DNA of 64,000 bases from Cupriavidus pauculus (GCF_008693385.1 NZ_CP044065.1:1860001-1924000), one strand, 5' to 3'; shown: positions 52,539 to 61,229, counted from the first letter of the stretch. The notes: a model not told the origin generated them from the letters alone. A program made the numbers and translations.

Positions 52539-52973
52539 ATGGCAACCGTAGTCGTCATCGACGACGAAACGATGAATGCCGATGCGCTGGCGTTCATGCT
52601 CTCCACCGAGGGCGTGCGCGTGGTGACGGCCGCCGACGGTGCGGAGGGGCTGCGCGTGATTGCCGCGGAGTCCCCCGACGTCGTCGTGACCGATTTCATG
52701 ATGCCGGTCATGACGGGGCTCGAACTCGCCCGCGCGTTGCGCACGGAGCCGCAGTACGCGGCCTATGCCCATCTTCCGCTGATTCTGCTGACCGCCGCGC
52801 AGGCCGATATCGGCCGCAGCCATCCCGAACTGTTCGATGCGGTGCTCGAGAAGCCTTGCCCGCCCGCCGACGTCATTGCCACCGTGCTCGAATGGATCTG
52901 CAAGCGTGGCGGCCCCAGCGGGGACGGTGGCAATACCGGCGGCAACAACGGCGGCAATAGCGACGCACCATGA
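52539..52973 (+). CDS. Single-domain response regulator
   Basis: The 144-residue CheY-like receiver has the acidic pocket IDDE (D8, D9), phosphoacceptor D52 in VVVTDFMMP, T85 and K105 in LEKP. There is no output domain. A Gly/Asn-rich tail (GGNTGGNNGGNSDAP) follows residue 125. It starts four bases after the KaiC-like gene, so it probably controls that ATPase or relays its state. No histidine kinase gene is adjacent, so its phosphodonor is encoded elsewhere. Its stop overlaps the LysR start (ATGA). Confidence 0.88.
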   Translation: MATVVVIDDETMNADALAFMLSTEGVRVVTAADGAEGLRVIAAESPDVVVTDFMMPVMTGLELARALRTEPQYAAYAHLPLILLTAAQADIGRSHPELFDAVLEKPCPPADVIATVLEWICKRGGPSGDGGNTGGNNGGNSDAP

Positions 52974-53905
52974 TCGTCCCCGCCGGCGGCGCCAATGCGA
53001 TCCAGCCGATGGAACTCGGGTTCTTCTCGTCGCTGGTCGCGGCGGGCAGCCTGAGCGCCGCGGCGCGTGACCTCGGCGTGTCCACCGCGGCCGTCAGCAA
53101 GCGGCTCTCGCAAATGGAAGCGCGGCTCGGCATGCCGCTGGTCGTCCGCACCACGCGGCGCATGAGCCTGACGCCCGAGGGCGAAGTCCTCCTCGAACAT
53201 GCGCGGCGCATCCTTGCCGATATCGACGACCTCCAGCAACTGCTGTCGAACGCCGCGGGACGGCCCAGCGGCCTGCTGCGCGTGAACGCGACGCTCGGTT
53301 TCGGCCGCATGCATCTGGCGCCCGTCATCGCCGAGTACAGCCGCATGTACCCCGACGTCGATGTGCAGCTGCAGCTGTCGGCCGACCCGCCGCCCTTGTC
53401 GGAAGACGCATTCGATGTCTGCGTGCGTTTCGGCGAACCACCCGATGCGCGCATCATCGCGCGCAAGCTTGCCCCGAACCGCCGCCTGCTGTGCGCCGCC
53501 CCGAAGTACCTGCGCGAGCATGGCGAACCGCTGACGCCCACCGATCTGCTGCGTCACAACTGCATCGGCATCCGCCAGGGCAGCGATGCGTATGGCGTGT
53601 GGCGACTGACGCCGCTCAAGGGGGCCAAGTCGCGCACGGAAACCATCCACGTGCGGGGCAACCTGACCACCAACGATGGCGAGATTGCCGTGACGTGGGC
53701 GCTCGGCGGGCTCGGTATCGTCATGCGCGCGGAATGGGATATCGAACGCTATCTGCGCAGCGGCCGCCTCGTGCAGGTATTGCCGCAGTACGCGACGCCG
53801 GAAGCCGATATCTATGCCGTGTATCCGCACCGGCACCGGCTGTCGTCACGCATCCGGCTGTTCGTGGATTTTCTTGCGACGCGGTTTGCGAAGCTGGGCC
53901 ACTAG
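52970..53905 (+). CDS. LysR family transcriptional regulator
   Basis: The 311-residue product has the N-terminal helix-turn-helix (FFSSLVAAGSLSAAARDLGVSTAAVSKRLSQMEARLGMPLVVRTTRR) and a LysR substrate domain with GRMHLAPVIAEYSRMYPDV and NLTTNDGEIAVTWALGGLGI. It lies in one reading unit with the receiver gene (ATGA overlap), which is odd for LysR genes, since they are usually divergent from their target. Its last 60 bases overlap the 3' end of the convergent LysR gene. The target genes are unknown. Confidence 0.85.
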   Translation: MIVPAGGANAIQPMELGFFSSLVAAGSLSAAARDLGVSTAAVSKRLSQMEARLGMPLVVRTTRRMSLTPEGEVLLEHARRILADIDDLQQLLSNAAGRPSGLLRVNATLGFGRMHLAPVIAEYSRMYPDVDVQLQLSADPPPLSEDAFDVCVRFGEPPDARIIARKLAPNRRLLCAAPKYLREHGEPLTPTDLLRHNCIGIRQGSDAYGVWRLTPLKGAKSRTETIHVRGNLTTNDGEIAVTWALGGLGIVMRAEWDIERYLRSGRLVQVLPQYATPEADIYAVYPHRHRLSSRIRLFVDFLATRFAKLGH

Positions 53906-54787
53906 CGCGCCCTCCGCTTCCAGCCAGCTACGGAACGTCGAGATCAGCGGATCGCCCTCGCGCGCCTCCGGCACGTAAGTGCAATAGCTGCGCGACGGCA
54001 GCCGCGGCCCCGCGAACGGCATCACCAGCCGCCCCGCCTCCAGATCGCTGGCCACCAGCGCGGAAGGGGCCACCGCCACGCCCACACCGTCGATTGCCGC
54101 CTGGATCGTCAGATAGAAATGGTCCAGCGTCATCGACGAGGCGGGCCGCAGCGCGGGCAATCCGGCCTTGGCCAGCCAATCGGGCCACAACCGCGGCAGG
54201 CTCGTCGTATGCAGCAGCGTATGCCGCTCGAGATCCGCGGGTGCGCGCAGACGTCCACGCTGCTTCAGCGCGGGGCTGCAAACGGGAACCCGTTCCTCGG
54301 TCAGGAACGGCCGCATGACATACCCGTAGAACGTGTCGGGCCCACCCCGCACGATCAGGTCGTACTCGCCCGTCAGGCTCTCGACGGGTTCGTTCGACGT
54401 ATCCATCGTGATTTCGACATCGGCATGCGCGGCCCGAAACGCCGCGAGCCGCGGCACCAGCCAGCGCAGCGCGAACGTGGCCGACGCGTTGATCGTCAAC
54501 CCGCGCGGCGCGGCGCGCGGCAACCCATACCGCGACGTCGATTGCGCAAGGTGCGCGAACAGCGGCCCGATATCGTCGAGATACGCGCGCGCGGCCGCGG
54601 TGAGGGCGACGCCGCGATGCTGCCGCTCGAACAATGGCGCGCCGAGCCATTCCTCGAGGGTACGCACCTGCTGGCTCACGGCGCCCTGCGTCACATGCAG
54701 TTCGGCCGCCGCCTCCTTGAAACTGCCCAGACGGCCCGCGGCCTCGAAAGCGCGCAGGGCATTGAGCGGCGGCAGCAATGGCTTCAT
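53846..54787 (-). CDS. LysR family regulator, GcvA-like
   Basis: The 313-residue product begins MKPLLPPLNALRAFEAAGRLGSFKEAAAELHVTQGAVSQQVRTLEEWLG, typical of the GcvA/AmpR branch. The substrate domain has WLVPRLAAFRAAHADVEI, IVRGG, and IQAAIDGVGVAVAPSALV. It is divergent from the EamA gene across 113 bases and probably controls it. The 3' end overlaps the convergent LysR gene by 60 bases. The basic tail RKPRRKKIHEQPDA may be an extension. Confidence 0.88.
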   Translation of the reverse strand: MKPLLPPLNALRAFEAAGRLGSFKEAAAELHVTQGAVSQQVRTLEEWLGAPLFERQHRGVALTAAARAYLDDIGPLFAHLAQSTSRYGLPRAAPRGLTINASATFALRWLVPRLAAFRAAHADVEITMDTSNEPVESLTGEYDLIVRGGPDTFYGYVMRPFLTEERVPVCSPALKQRGRLRAPADLERHTLLHTTSLPRLWPDWLAKAGLPALRPASSMTLDHFYLTIQAAIDGVGVAVAPSALVASDLEAGRLVMPFAGPRLPSRSYCTYVPEAREGDPLISTFRSWLEAEGALVAQLRKPRRKKIHEQPDA

Positions 54788-54794
54788 CGGTTTA

Positions 54795-54813
54795 GCTTTT
54801 CTATTGCAAAAGC
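54795..54813. promoter_or_regulatory. Inverted repeat in the LysR-EamA control region
   Basis: GCTTTT (54795-54800), CTATTGC, AAAAGC (54808-54813), perfect 6-base arms directly upstream of the LysR ATG. The T-n-A pattern and AT-rich surroundings suit a LysR autoregulatory site. Confidence 0.35.
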
Positions 54814-54900
54814 CCAATTTATCTGGTTTGCGCGCCCATCACAAGATAGATATTCTGCACCGATTCGATTTCCAACCCATCCCGCTCCAAGGAACCCCGC

Positions 54901-55743
54901 ATGTTCGGCATCACCGGAGGCCTGGTCCTGCTGGCCGCAGTGCTCCACGCAAGCTGGAACGCCCTCCTCCACGGCAATCGGGACCGCGCGTTATCCATGA
55001 CGTGGATGAGCATCGCGATCGCGGCCGTCGCCACGGCCGTCATTCCGCAGGTTCCGCTCCCTTCCGCCGCGGCATGGCCGTATATCGTCGCGTCGGGGCT
55101 CGTGCATAACGCGTACAACCTCGCGCTGATCCAGTCATACAAGCGCGGCGATCTCGGGCAGGCCTATCCGATCGCCCGTGGCACATCGCCGTTGCTCGTG
55201 GCGCTGGGCGCCGCGCTATTCGCGGGCGAGCGCCTCGACCCGCTGCATGCGTTCGGGGTGTTGCTGGTCTCGGCCGGCATCGTCGCCCTGGCGCTGCAAC
55301 GCAGCCATACCACGCGCGCCGGCATCGCCATCGCACTGGTCACGGGTGCGACCATCGCGCTCTATACGGTGATCGACGGCATCGGCGTGCGGCATACCGA
55401 CGGACAGCCCATCGCCTATACCGCGTGGATGTTCGTGTTCTACTGGGCAATGCCGGCCTGGTTCATCGCCACACGCGGCATCCGCGCGCTGTGGGCGCCC
55501 GTCCGCGCCAACCCCGCATCGATCGGCGCCTCGATCGGCGGCGGCCTGCTGTCCATCGCCGCGTACGGCATCGTGATCTGGGCACTGCAGTCGGACGCGA
55601 TGAGCGGCGTGTCCGCGCTGCGCGAGACGAGCGTCGTCTTCGCCGTGCTGATCGGACGCGTGGCCCTCAAGGAAACCGTGAGCGCCATGCGGTGGGTGGC
55701 GTGCAGCGTGGTGACCGTGGGCGCCATATGCCTGGGGGTCTGA
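54901..55743 (+). CDS. EamA/DMT family transporter
   Basis: The 280-residue product has ten predicted membrane segments in two EamA repeats. The first runs ITGGLVLLAAVLHASWNALLHG to LVSAGIVALAL; the second runs AGIAIALVTGATIALYTVIDGIG to VVTVGAICLGV. YKRGDLGQAYPIARGTSPLLVALGA is highly typical. These exporters carry amino acids or metabolites; the substrate is unknown. The ATG at 54901 lies in a divergent pair with the GcvA-like LysR. The next gene is an SDR 63 bases downstream, perhaps in the same transcript. Confidence 0.88.
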   Translation: MFGITGGLVLLAAVLHASWNALLHGNRDRALSMTWMSIAIAAVATAVIPQVPLPSAAAWPYIVASGLVHNAYNLALIQSYKRGDLGQAYPIARGTSPLLVALGAALFAGERLDPLHAFGVLLVSAGIVALALQRSHTTRAGIAIALVTGATIALYTVIDGIGVRHTDGQPIAYTAWMFVFYWAMPAWFIATRGIRALWAPVRANPASIGASIGGGLLSIAAYGIVIWALQSDAMSGVSALRETSVVFAVLIGRVALKETVSAMRWVACSVVTVGAICLGV

Positions 55744-55806
55744 ACCCACCGTTGCACCGCGCGCCGCCATCCCGCAATATCCCTTTATAACGTGGAGAAC
55801 AAACGC

Positions 55807-56568
55807 ATGACCACCCCATCCGAATCCCCCCTGATCCTGGTCACCGGCGGCAGCCGGGGCGTCGGCGCGGCCACGGCCAGACTGGCGGCCGCAAAGGGCT
55901 ACGACGTCGCCATCAGCTACGTCTCGAACGCATCGGCCGCAGACGCGGTCGTCGCCGATATCAAGGCGATCGGCCGCCGCGCGCTGGCCATCCGCGCCGA
56001 CAGCGCCGACCCGAAACAGGTGGAAGGCATGTTCGACGCCATCGACCAGAAATTCGGACGCATCGATGTGCTCGTGAACAACGCGGCCATGCTGTCGCTG
56101 CAGTCGCGGCTCGAAGACCTGAGCTACGAACGCATGCAACGGATCTTCGCGGTCAACACGATCGGCCCGATCCTCTGCGCCCAGCAGGCCATCCGGCGCA
56201 TGTCCCACCGCCACAACGGCAAGGGCGGCTCCATCGTCAACGTGTCGTCGGCGGCAGCGAGGCTAGGCAGCCCCAACGAATACATCGACTACGCGGCGTC
56301 GAAAGGCGCGCTGGAAACGTTCACCACGGGACTGGCCAAGGAACTCGCCCGCGAAGGCATCCGCGTGAACTGCGTCCGTCCCGGCCATATCTATACCGAG
56401 ATGCACGCCAGCGGCGGCGAACCGGGCCGCGTGGACCGCGTCAAGGACTCGATCCCGATGGGCCGCGGCGGCCAGCCCGAAGAAGTCGCACGCGCGATCC
56501 TGTGGCTGGCGAGCGATGAGGCTTCGTTCGTGACGGGGACGTTCCTCGATGCGACAGGGGGGAAATGA
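55807..56568 (+). CDS. Short-chain dehydrogenase/reductase, FabG-like
   Basis: The 253-residue product has TGGSRGVGAATARL, NNAAM, catalytic S in NVSSAAARLG and Y in YIDYAASKGALE, so the triad is intact. The end (SFVTGTFLDATGGK) is normal. The variant Y-A-A-S-K spacing is regular. It would reduce or oxidise a small carbonyl with NAD(P). The ATG at 55807 is preferred over a GTG 15 bases upstream because GGAG sits before it. It follows the EamA gene and ends 30 bases before the convergent yddG stop. Confidence 0.88.
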   Translation: MTTPSESPLILVTGGSRGVGAATARLAAAKGYDVAISYVSNASAADAVVADIKAIGRRALAIRADSADPKQVEGMFDAIDQKFGRIDVLVNNAAMLSLQSRLEDLSYERMQRIFAVNTIGPILCAQQAIRRMSHRHNGKGGSIVNVSSAAARLGSPNEYIDYAASKGALETFTTGLAKELAREGIRVNCVRPGHIYTEMHASGGEPGRVDRVKDSIPMGRGGQPEEVARAILWLASDEASFVTGTFLDATGGK

Positions 56569-56598
56569 TCGGGGGAAACGAGCGGCGCGCGCGGCCGG

Positions 56599-57528
56599 TC
56601 AGGCCGCCGGCTTTTTCGCCGACGCGAGACGATTGCCCTTCCCCCGCGTGGCCAGCCAGCAAAGAATCGACCCCGCCACGACCATTGCCGCGCCCTTCCA
56701 GAATGCCAGCGACAAGGGTGCGCGCAGCAACATGGCCGCAAGCGCGGCAGACAGCACCGGGATGAAATACGATGCACCCGCCAGCACGGTCACGTTGCCA
56801 TGCAGGATGCCAACGTTCCACGCGGCATAGCCAAACCCCATGGCGCAGGCCGCGAGCGCAAGGTAGACGACACCCGCGACATCGAACGCCATGGTCTCCC
56901 CGCCCGTGAACAGATACTTGCCCCACAGCACGAGCGCGGTCAGGATAAAGAACAGCGTGACACCGTTCTTCCCCTCCGCCATCCGCGCGGTCACGGCGCA
57001 ATACCCGGCCCAGATCATCGCGCCAGCAAACGCCAGCCCATAACTCAGCGGGTTGTCCCGAACATTGGCCGTCATGCTCGCGACATCGAGCCCGACATCC
57101 CCGCCGAGCACGGAACAGACACCCAGTATCGCGACGAGAACGCCGGGCACGATGAGCCAGTTGGCCCGCTGCCCATTGAACACAATCGCCGCCAGCATGG
57201 TGAACGTCGGCCAGAGGTAATTGACCATCCCCACCTCGATGGCCTGCCGGCCGGTATTGGCATAGCCAATCGACAGCGACAGGCAGACCTCGTACGAGAC
57301 GAAAAGAAGACTGCCCCAGACGCGATACGCGCGCGGCAATGCGTTCAGCCTCACGGGGCCGACCGAGAACCACAACAACACGGATGCGACCGTATAGATC
57401 AGCGCCGCCCCACCCGTCGCGCCGAAATGATCGCTGACGCCACGGATCAGACCGACGATCGAACTCCAGAGAACGACGGCGAGGAGGCCGACGAGGGTGG
57501 CCTGTTTCGGGGTGGGTGGGACTGCCAT
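56599..57528 (-). CDS. yddG: YddG-type aromatic amino acid exporter
   Basis: The 309-residue product closely resembles E. coli YddG as I recall it: KQATLVGLLAVVLWSSIVGLIRGV, GSLLFVSYEVCLSLSIGYA, RQAIEVGMVNYLWPTFT, NWLIVPGVLVAILGVC and GFGYAAWNVGILHGNVTVLAG. It has ten membrane segments. YddG exports aromatic amino acids and paraquat-like compounds. It starts 60 bases after the TetR stop, in the same direction, and is probably under that regulator. Confidence 0.9.
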   Translation of the reverse strand: MAVPPTPKQATLVGLLAVVLWSSIVGLIRGVSDHFGATGGAALIYTVASVLLWFSVGPVRLNALPRAYRVWGSLLFVSYEVCLSLSIGYANTGRQAIEVGMVNYLWPTFTMLAAIVFNGQRANWLIVPGVLVAILGVCSVLGGDVGLDVASMTANVRDNPLSYGLAFAGAMIWAGYCAVTARMAEGKNGVTLFFILTALVLWGKYLFTGGETMAFDVAGVVYLALAACAMGFGYAAWNVGILHGNVTVLAGASYFIPVLSAALAAMLLRAPLSLAFWKGAAMVVAGSILCWLATRGKGNRLASAKKPAA

Positions 57529-57588
57529 AACGTCACCGGCTTGAACGGAAGGGCGAACATTCTACTGGACGCCGCCGGCGGCCTCGTG

Positions 57589-58200
57589 TCACACCTTCGA
57601 TGCGTCCCAGGCCGACAGGATCCGCGTGATCGCGGCATCGAGCGTCGCGTGCCGGGCGCCATCGCGCGCCAGCGTGGAAACGCCGAGCAGGAATCCGTCG
57701 AACACGGCCGCCAACGCCCTGGGGTCGGTATCCGGATACAGTTCACCGTCGTCGATCCCGCGCTGCACGCACGCCACGAAGCCCGCCCTGGTCCGCGCCC
57801 GTGAGCGCGTCAGCGGCTCGACCAGCGCCGCGTGTTCTTCGGACGGTGCGCTCATGGTGCCCAGGGCGACCATGCACCCCTTGGGATGTCCACGCTCGCA
57901 CTGCATCCGTACGGACTGGCGCAGCGCGGTCTCGATGGCATCGCGCGGCGCGAGTTCCGTGTCCCACAGGCATTCCGTCACCTGCGCATAGGTAGAGAGG
58001 TATCGCTCCATGCATTCCTGGAACAACGACTCCTTGGAGCCAAACGCGGCATAGAAGCTTGGCGCCGAGATGCCATCGCCTATACCGGCCTTCAGCTGGC
58101 TCAGCGAGGTCGATTCATAGCCATGTTTCCAGAAGATATGCAGCGCTTGTTCCACCGCCTTGTCGCGGTCGAACGTTCGAGGGCGTCCCATGACGGCCAT
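57589..58200 (-). CDS. TetR family transcriptional regulator
   Basis: The 203-residue product begins MAVMGRPRTFDRDKAVEQALHIFWKHGYESTSLSQLKAGIG, the TetR DNA-binding domain, with APSFYAAFGSKESLFQECMERY. The C-terminal domain resembles the AcrR/NemR-like type, with HPKGCMVALGTMSAP. The Cys in KGCM is conserved in NemR-like sensors. A GGAG lies before the ATG at 58200; an ATG nine bases later is possible. It is divergent from the MFS gene and upstream of yddG. It probably represses one or both. Confidence 0.87.
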   Translation of the reverse strand: MAVMGRPRTFDRDKAVEQALHIFWKHGYESTSLSQLKAGIGDGISAPSFYAAFGSKESLFQECMERYLSTYAQVTECLWDTELAPRDAIETALRQSVRMQCERGHPKGCMVALGTMSAPSEEHAALVEPLTRSRARTRAGFVACVQRGIDDGELYPDTDPRALAAVFDGFLLGVSTLARDGARHATLDAAITRILSAWDASKV

Positions 58201-58274
58201 GACGAACTCCAGAAGACTGTCCTGACTAACATACTAAACGATACAAAAGTTGTTGACCATCCCTTTCCGCGCTA

Positions 58275-58293
58275 GTAATGTACCGATCATTAC
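58275..58293. promoter_or_regulatory. Inverted repeat in the tetR-MFS control region
   Basis: GTAATG (58275-58280), TACCGAT, CATTAC (58288-58293) lies in the 111-base gap between the divergent TetR and MFS genes. A second AT-rich stretch, CTAACATACTAAACG, is at about 58229. The size and symmetry fit a TetR-family operator. Confidence 0.5.
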
Positions 58294-58311
58294 ATATGTT
58301 GGACGACCTCC

Positions 58312-59511
58312 GTGACCACGCTTACCTCGACAGGCATCAACACCGGCGGCGAGCGCCTGCCGCTGGGCGCGCTTCTCGCACTCGCAATGACCGGTTTCCT
58401 CTGCATCATCACCGAGACCCTGCCGGCCGGGCTCCTGCCCCAGATCGCGGCGGGGCTCGGTATCTCGACGTCGCTGGCCGGCCAGACGGTCACGGCCTAT
58501 GCGCTGGGCTCGCTGCTCGCGGCCATTCCGCTGACCATCGCCACGCGTGGCTGGCCCCGGCGGCACGTGCTGTTGCTGACCGTCGCCGGTTTTCTCGTCT
58601 TCAATTCGATTACCGCCGTGTCGTCGAACTACTGGCTGACCCTCGCGGCACGCTTCCTTGCCGGTGTGGCGGCGGGGCTCGCGTGGAGCCTTCTTGCCGG
58701 CTATGCACGCCGGATGGTGCCGCCGCATCAGCAGGGCAAGGCACTCGCCGTGGCAATGGTCGGCACGCCAGTCGCGCTGTCTCTGGGTGTTCCGGTCGGG
58801 ACATGGCTCGGTACCGTGCTCAACTGGCGCATTGCATTCGCGATGATGTCGGGCCTGACACTGGTGCTGATGGTCTGGATCCTCGCCAAGGTGCCGAACT
58901 ACCCCGGACAAGCCGGCCACGAGCGCCTGCCCCTGCTCCGGGTGTTCACCACGCCCGGCGTTCGCCCCGTGCTGGCGGTGGTCATCGCGTGGATGCTGGC
59001 CCATAACCTCCTCTACACCTATGTGGCCCCATTCGTTGCGCAGGCGGGTCTGGCCGGGCGCGTCGACGCGGTACTGCTGATCTTCGGCGCGGCCGCGCTC
59101 GTCGCCATCGGCTTCGCGGGCCGCCTCGTCGATCGCCACTTGCGCGCGGCGGTGCTGGTCAGCCTGCTGACCTTCGCCGTGGTATCGCTGCTGTTTATCT
59201 GGTTCGCGCGCGCACCGGCGGCCGTGTATGCGGGCACCGCGGTATGGGGGCTGACCTTCGGCGGCGCGGCGACGCTGTTGCAGACCGCGCTGGCGGACAC
59301 GGCCGGCGACGGCGCCGACGTCGCCCTGTCGATGAATGTCGTGGCCTGGAACGGCGCCATCGCGGGCGGTGGCCTTCTCGGAGGCGTGCTGCTGAATATG
59401 TGGGGGGTGTCGTCGTTTCCGCCCGTGCTCGTGCTATTGCTGGCCATCGGATTTGCCATTGCATGGTCGGCGCGCGCGCATGGCTTCAGACCGGGGGCGC
59501 GCCATGGATGA
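58312..59511 (+). CDS. MFS transporter (DHA1-type efflux)
   Basis: The 399-residue product starts at GTG and has twelve predicted membrane segments. The motif ETLPAGLLPQIAAGLGIS is shared with sugar or drug efflux MFS proteins (SotB/YdhP-like). RFLAGVAAGLAWSLLAGYARRMVPPHQQGKALAVAMVGTPVALSLGVPVGTWLG is the motif C-like region for H+-antiport efflux. Its substrate is unknown. It is divergent from TetR, as usual for self-regulated efflux pumps. The ribosome site (GGACGACC) is weak. Confidence 0.88.
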   Translation: MTTLTSTGINTGGERLPLGALLALAMTGFLCIITETLPAGLLPQIAAGLGISTSLAGQTVTAYALGSLLAAIPLTIATRGWPRRHVLLLTVAGFLVFNSITAVSSNYWLTLAARFLAGVAAGLAWSLLAGYARRMVPPHQQGKALAVAMVGTPVALSLGVPVGTWLGTVLNWRIAFAMMSGLTLVLMVWILAKVPNYPGQAGHERLPLLRVFTTPGVRPVLAVVIAWMLAHNLLYTYVAPFVAQAGLAGRVDAVLLIFGAAALVAIGFAGRLVDRHLRAAVLVSLLTFAVVSLLFIWFARAPAAVYAGTAVWGLTFGGAATLLQTALADTAGDGADVALSMNVVAWNGAIAGGGLLGGVLLNMWGVSSFPPVLVLLLAIGFAIAWSARAHGFRPGARHG

Positions 59512-59566
59512 CGACGCCGGTTTCCACGCGCATATATCGCATCAGGCACCTTCATGGAAAGTGTTT

Positions 59567-59600
59567 GACTGATCGAACAGTCAGCATTTAGACTGATCAG
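59567..59600. promoter_or_regulatory. Direct and inverted GACTGATC repeats upstream of the cupin gene
   Basis: GACTGATC at 59567-59574 and 59591-59598, 24 bases apart, with GACTG-ATCGAA-CAGTC (59567-59582) and palindrome CTGATCAG (59593-59600). It lies 24-57 bases before the cupin ATG. The two sites on similar helix faces suggest an operator; the nearby LysR gene is a candidate ligand. Confidence 0.4.
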
Positions 59601-59623
59601 ACCTTCAACGCAAAGGACGAGAA

Positions 59624-60220
59624 ATGGAAAATCAAACACCGAGGCGCGCGCAGGATCCGGTCATTCGCCGCATCGTTACCGGCCATGACGCCAACGGCCG
59701 CGCGATCGTTCTCGAAGATCGCGCCGCGCCTTCCATCCGGCACAACCCCGCCCATCATGGGCATGTCTCGGTGGAAATGTGGAAGACGGAAGGCGCACCG
59801 GTCGCGGTAACGGCCGAGGAAGCCGATCCGACGACGGGCCCCAAGCAGATCCACCCGCCGGAACGCGGCACGGTGTTTCGGATTTCGGAGATTCCTCCCG
59901 AAACCGAGGAAATGCGAAACATGGGTCCAGAACAGGTCGCGGAAGTCTTCAAGGCCTTCGGCAACGACACCATTTCCACGTTCGGAAAAGCGCAGCGGCA
60001 TCCGTTCATGCACCGCACCGAGTCCGTGGACTATGCGGTGGTCCTGGAGGGCGAGGTCTATCTGGTTCTCGACGATAGCGAAGTGCTGGTTTCCGCTGGC
60101 GACGTGGTCATCCAGCGCGGGACGAACCATGCATGGAGCAATCGCTCGGGCAAGCCCGTGCGCATGCTCTACGTCCTGATCGACGGCAAGTTCGACGACG
60201 CGCTCAGGACGAAGTTCTGA
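59624..60220 (+). CDS. Cupin domain protein
   Basis: The 198-residue product has a C-terminal cupin barrel with the motif-2-like segment GDVVIQRGTNHAWSNRSGKPVRMLYVLIDG (His in TNHAW). Motif 1 is weak (HRTESVDYAVVLEGEVYLVLDD, with ESVDYA where HxH is expected), so metal binding may be partial. The N-terminal 100 residues (VIRRIVTGHDANGRAIVLEDRAAP) are also typical of proteins of this cupin type. Members act as dioxygenases or binding proteins; the substrate is not known. It is convergent with a LysR gene and stands alone. Confidence 0.8.
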   Translation: MENQTPRRAQDPVIRRIVTGHDANGRAIVLEDRAAPSIRHNPAHHGHVSVEMWKTEGAPVAVTAEEADPTTGPKQIHPPERGTVFRISEIPPETEEMRNMGPEQVAEVFKAFGNDTISTFGKAQRHPFMHRTESVDYAVVLEGEVYLVLDDSEVLVSAGDVVIQRGTNHAWSNRSGKPVRMLYVLIDGKFDDALRTKF

Positions 60221-60236
60221 GCCGCGCGCGACGCGC

Positions 60237-61151
60237 CTAGCTTCCCTGCGTCGATGTCGCGAAATAATGCGCGTGCCGCCTGATCAGGTTGGCCATATGG
60301 TCGGCGATCGGCAGCAGTGGCGTGCTGCTGCGCCTGACCAGGCTGATGCTGTAGCTCGGCAGCGGCTCGACGAGCCTCAGGGCCTGCAGGGAGTCGGACG
60401 ACCCCGGCTGCTCGATCATGATGCGCGGCAGCGCGCAGAGCATATCGCTCTGCACGAGCAGCGTGTTGAGCGTCCACGTCATGTCGCACTGGAGCAGGCG
60501 CGTCGGCCGCGGTAATCCGCGCTGCCGGAACGCTTCAAGAATCGCCGACCCGGGACCCTTGCCCACGGGTCCCGTCAGCACCCATACGGCGCCGGCGAGC
60601 TCGGCCAGCGATCGCGCCTGACCGAGCGGATGGCCGCGACGGCATACGACGACCAGGTCGTTATAGAAAAGGTGCTCGACGTCCAGCGTGGATTCCCGTT
60701 CCTCCGGGACGGCCACGATGGCCATGTCGAGACTGCCCTGATGCAGCGGGCCGATATGGTCGAAGTAGGACCCCCCGAACATGTTGACGTTCACGGCCGG
60801 ATACCGCCGCTGGAAGTCCTTCAGCACACCGGGCATCAGCGCGACGCCGGCCGACGGGCCGACACCCATCGAGAGCGCCCCCTCCAGCTTGCCGTGCCGC
60901 TGCGCGATGTCCTCGGCAGCCTTGTTGGCCTGCGAGTCAATCAGCCGGGCGTGCGCGAGCAATGCCTCGCCGGCCTCGGTGAGCACGACGCCGCGCGACC
61001 GGCGCTCGATCAGCACCACATGCAGCCCCTCCTCCAGCGAGCGAATGTTCTTCGCCAGCGCTGGCGCCGTCACGCCGCGGCTCCGGGCCGCGCCTCTGAG
61101 GCTTCCCATATCCGCCACGGAAATAAAGTCGCGTAGTTGCTGCAGTGTCAT
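60237..61151 (-). CDS. LysR family transcriptional regulator
   Basis: The 304-residue product begins MTLQQLRDFISVADMGSLRGAARSRGVTAPALAKNIRSLEEGLHVVLIERRSRG, a full LysR helix-turn-helix. The effector domain has GPSAGVALMPGVLKDFQRRYPAV and VEHLFYNDLVVVCRRGHPL. It is divergent from the Bug receptor across 147 bases containing a perfect hairpin. It probably controls the Bug-dehydrogenase-aldehyde dehydrogenase operon. The start at 61151 is the only ATG that keeps the whole N-terminal helix. Confidence 0.9.
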   Translation of the reverse strand: MTLQQLRDFISVADMGSLRGAARSRGVTAPALAKNIRSLEEGLHVVLIERRSRGVVLTEAGEALLAHARLIDSQANKAAEDIAQRHGKLEGALSMGVGPSAGVALMPGVLKDFQRRYPAVNVNMFGGSYFDHIGPLHQGSLDMAIVAVPEERESTLDVEHLFYNDLVVVCRRGHPLGQARSLAELAGAVWVLTGPVGKGPGSAILEAFRQRGLPRPTRLLQCDMTWTLNTLLVQSDMLCALPRIMIEQPGSSDSLQALRLVEPLPSYSISLVRRSSTPLLPIADHMANLIRRHAHYFATSTQGS

Positions 61152-61205
61152 CGCATCGAGCCGGAAGACTGATTACCCTGGGTATACGAAGTGTGCTCAG
61201 AGTAC

Positions 61206-61229
61206 ACCAACGGCTTTCTTGCCGTTGGT
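61206..61229. promoter_or_regulatory. Perfect hairpin in the LysR-Bug control region
   Basis: ACCAACGGC (61206-61214), TTTCTT, GCCGTTGGT (61221-61229): 9-base arms, 6-base loop. It is 70 bases before the Bug ATG. It may be a LysR-type operator or a leader hairpin. A GGGTATAC block (61180-61187) lies a little upstream. Confidence 0.45.
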
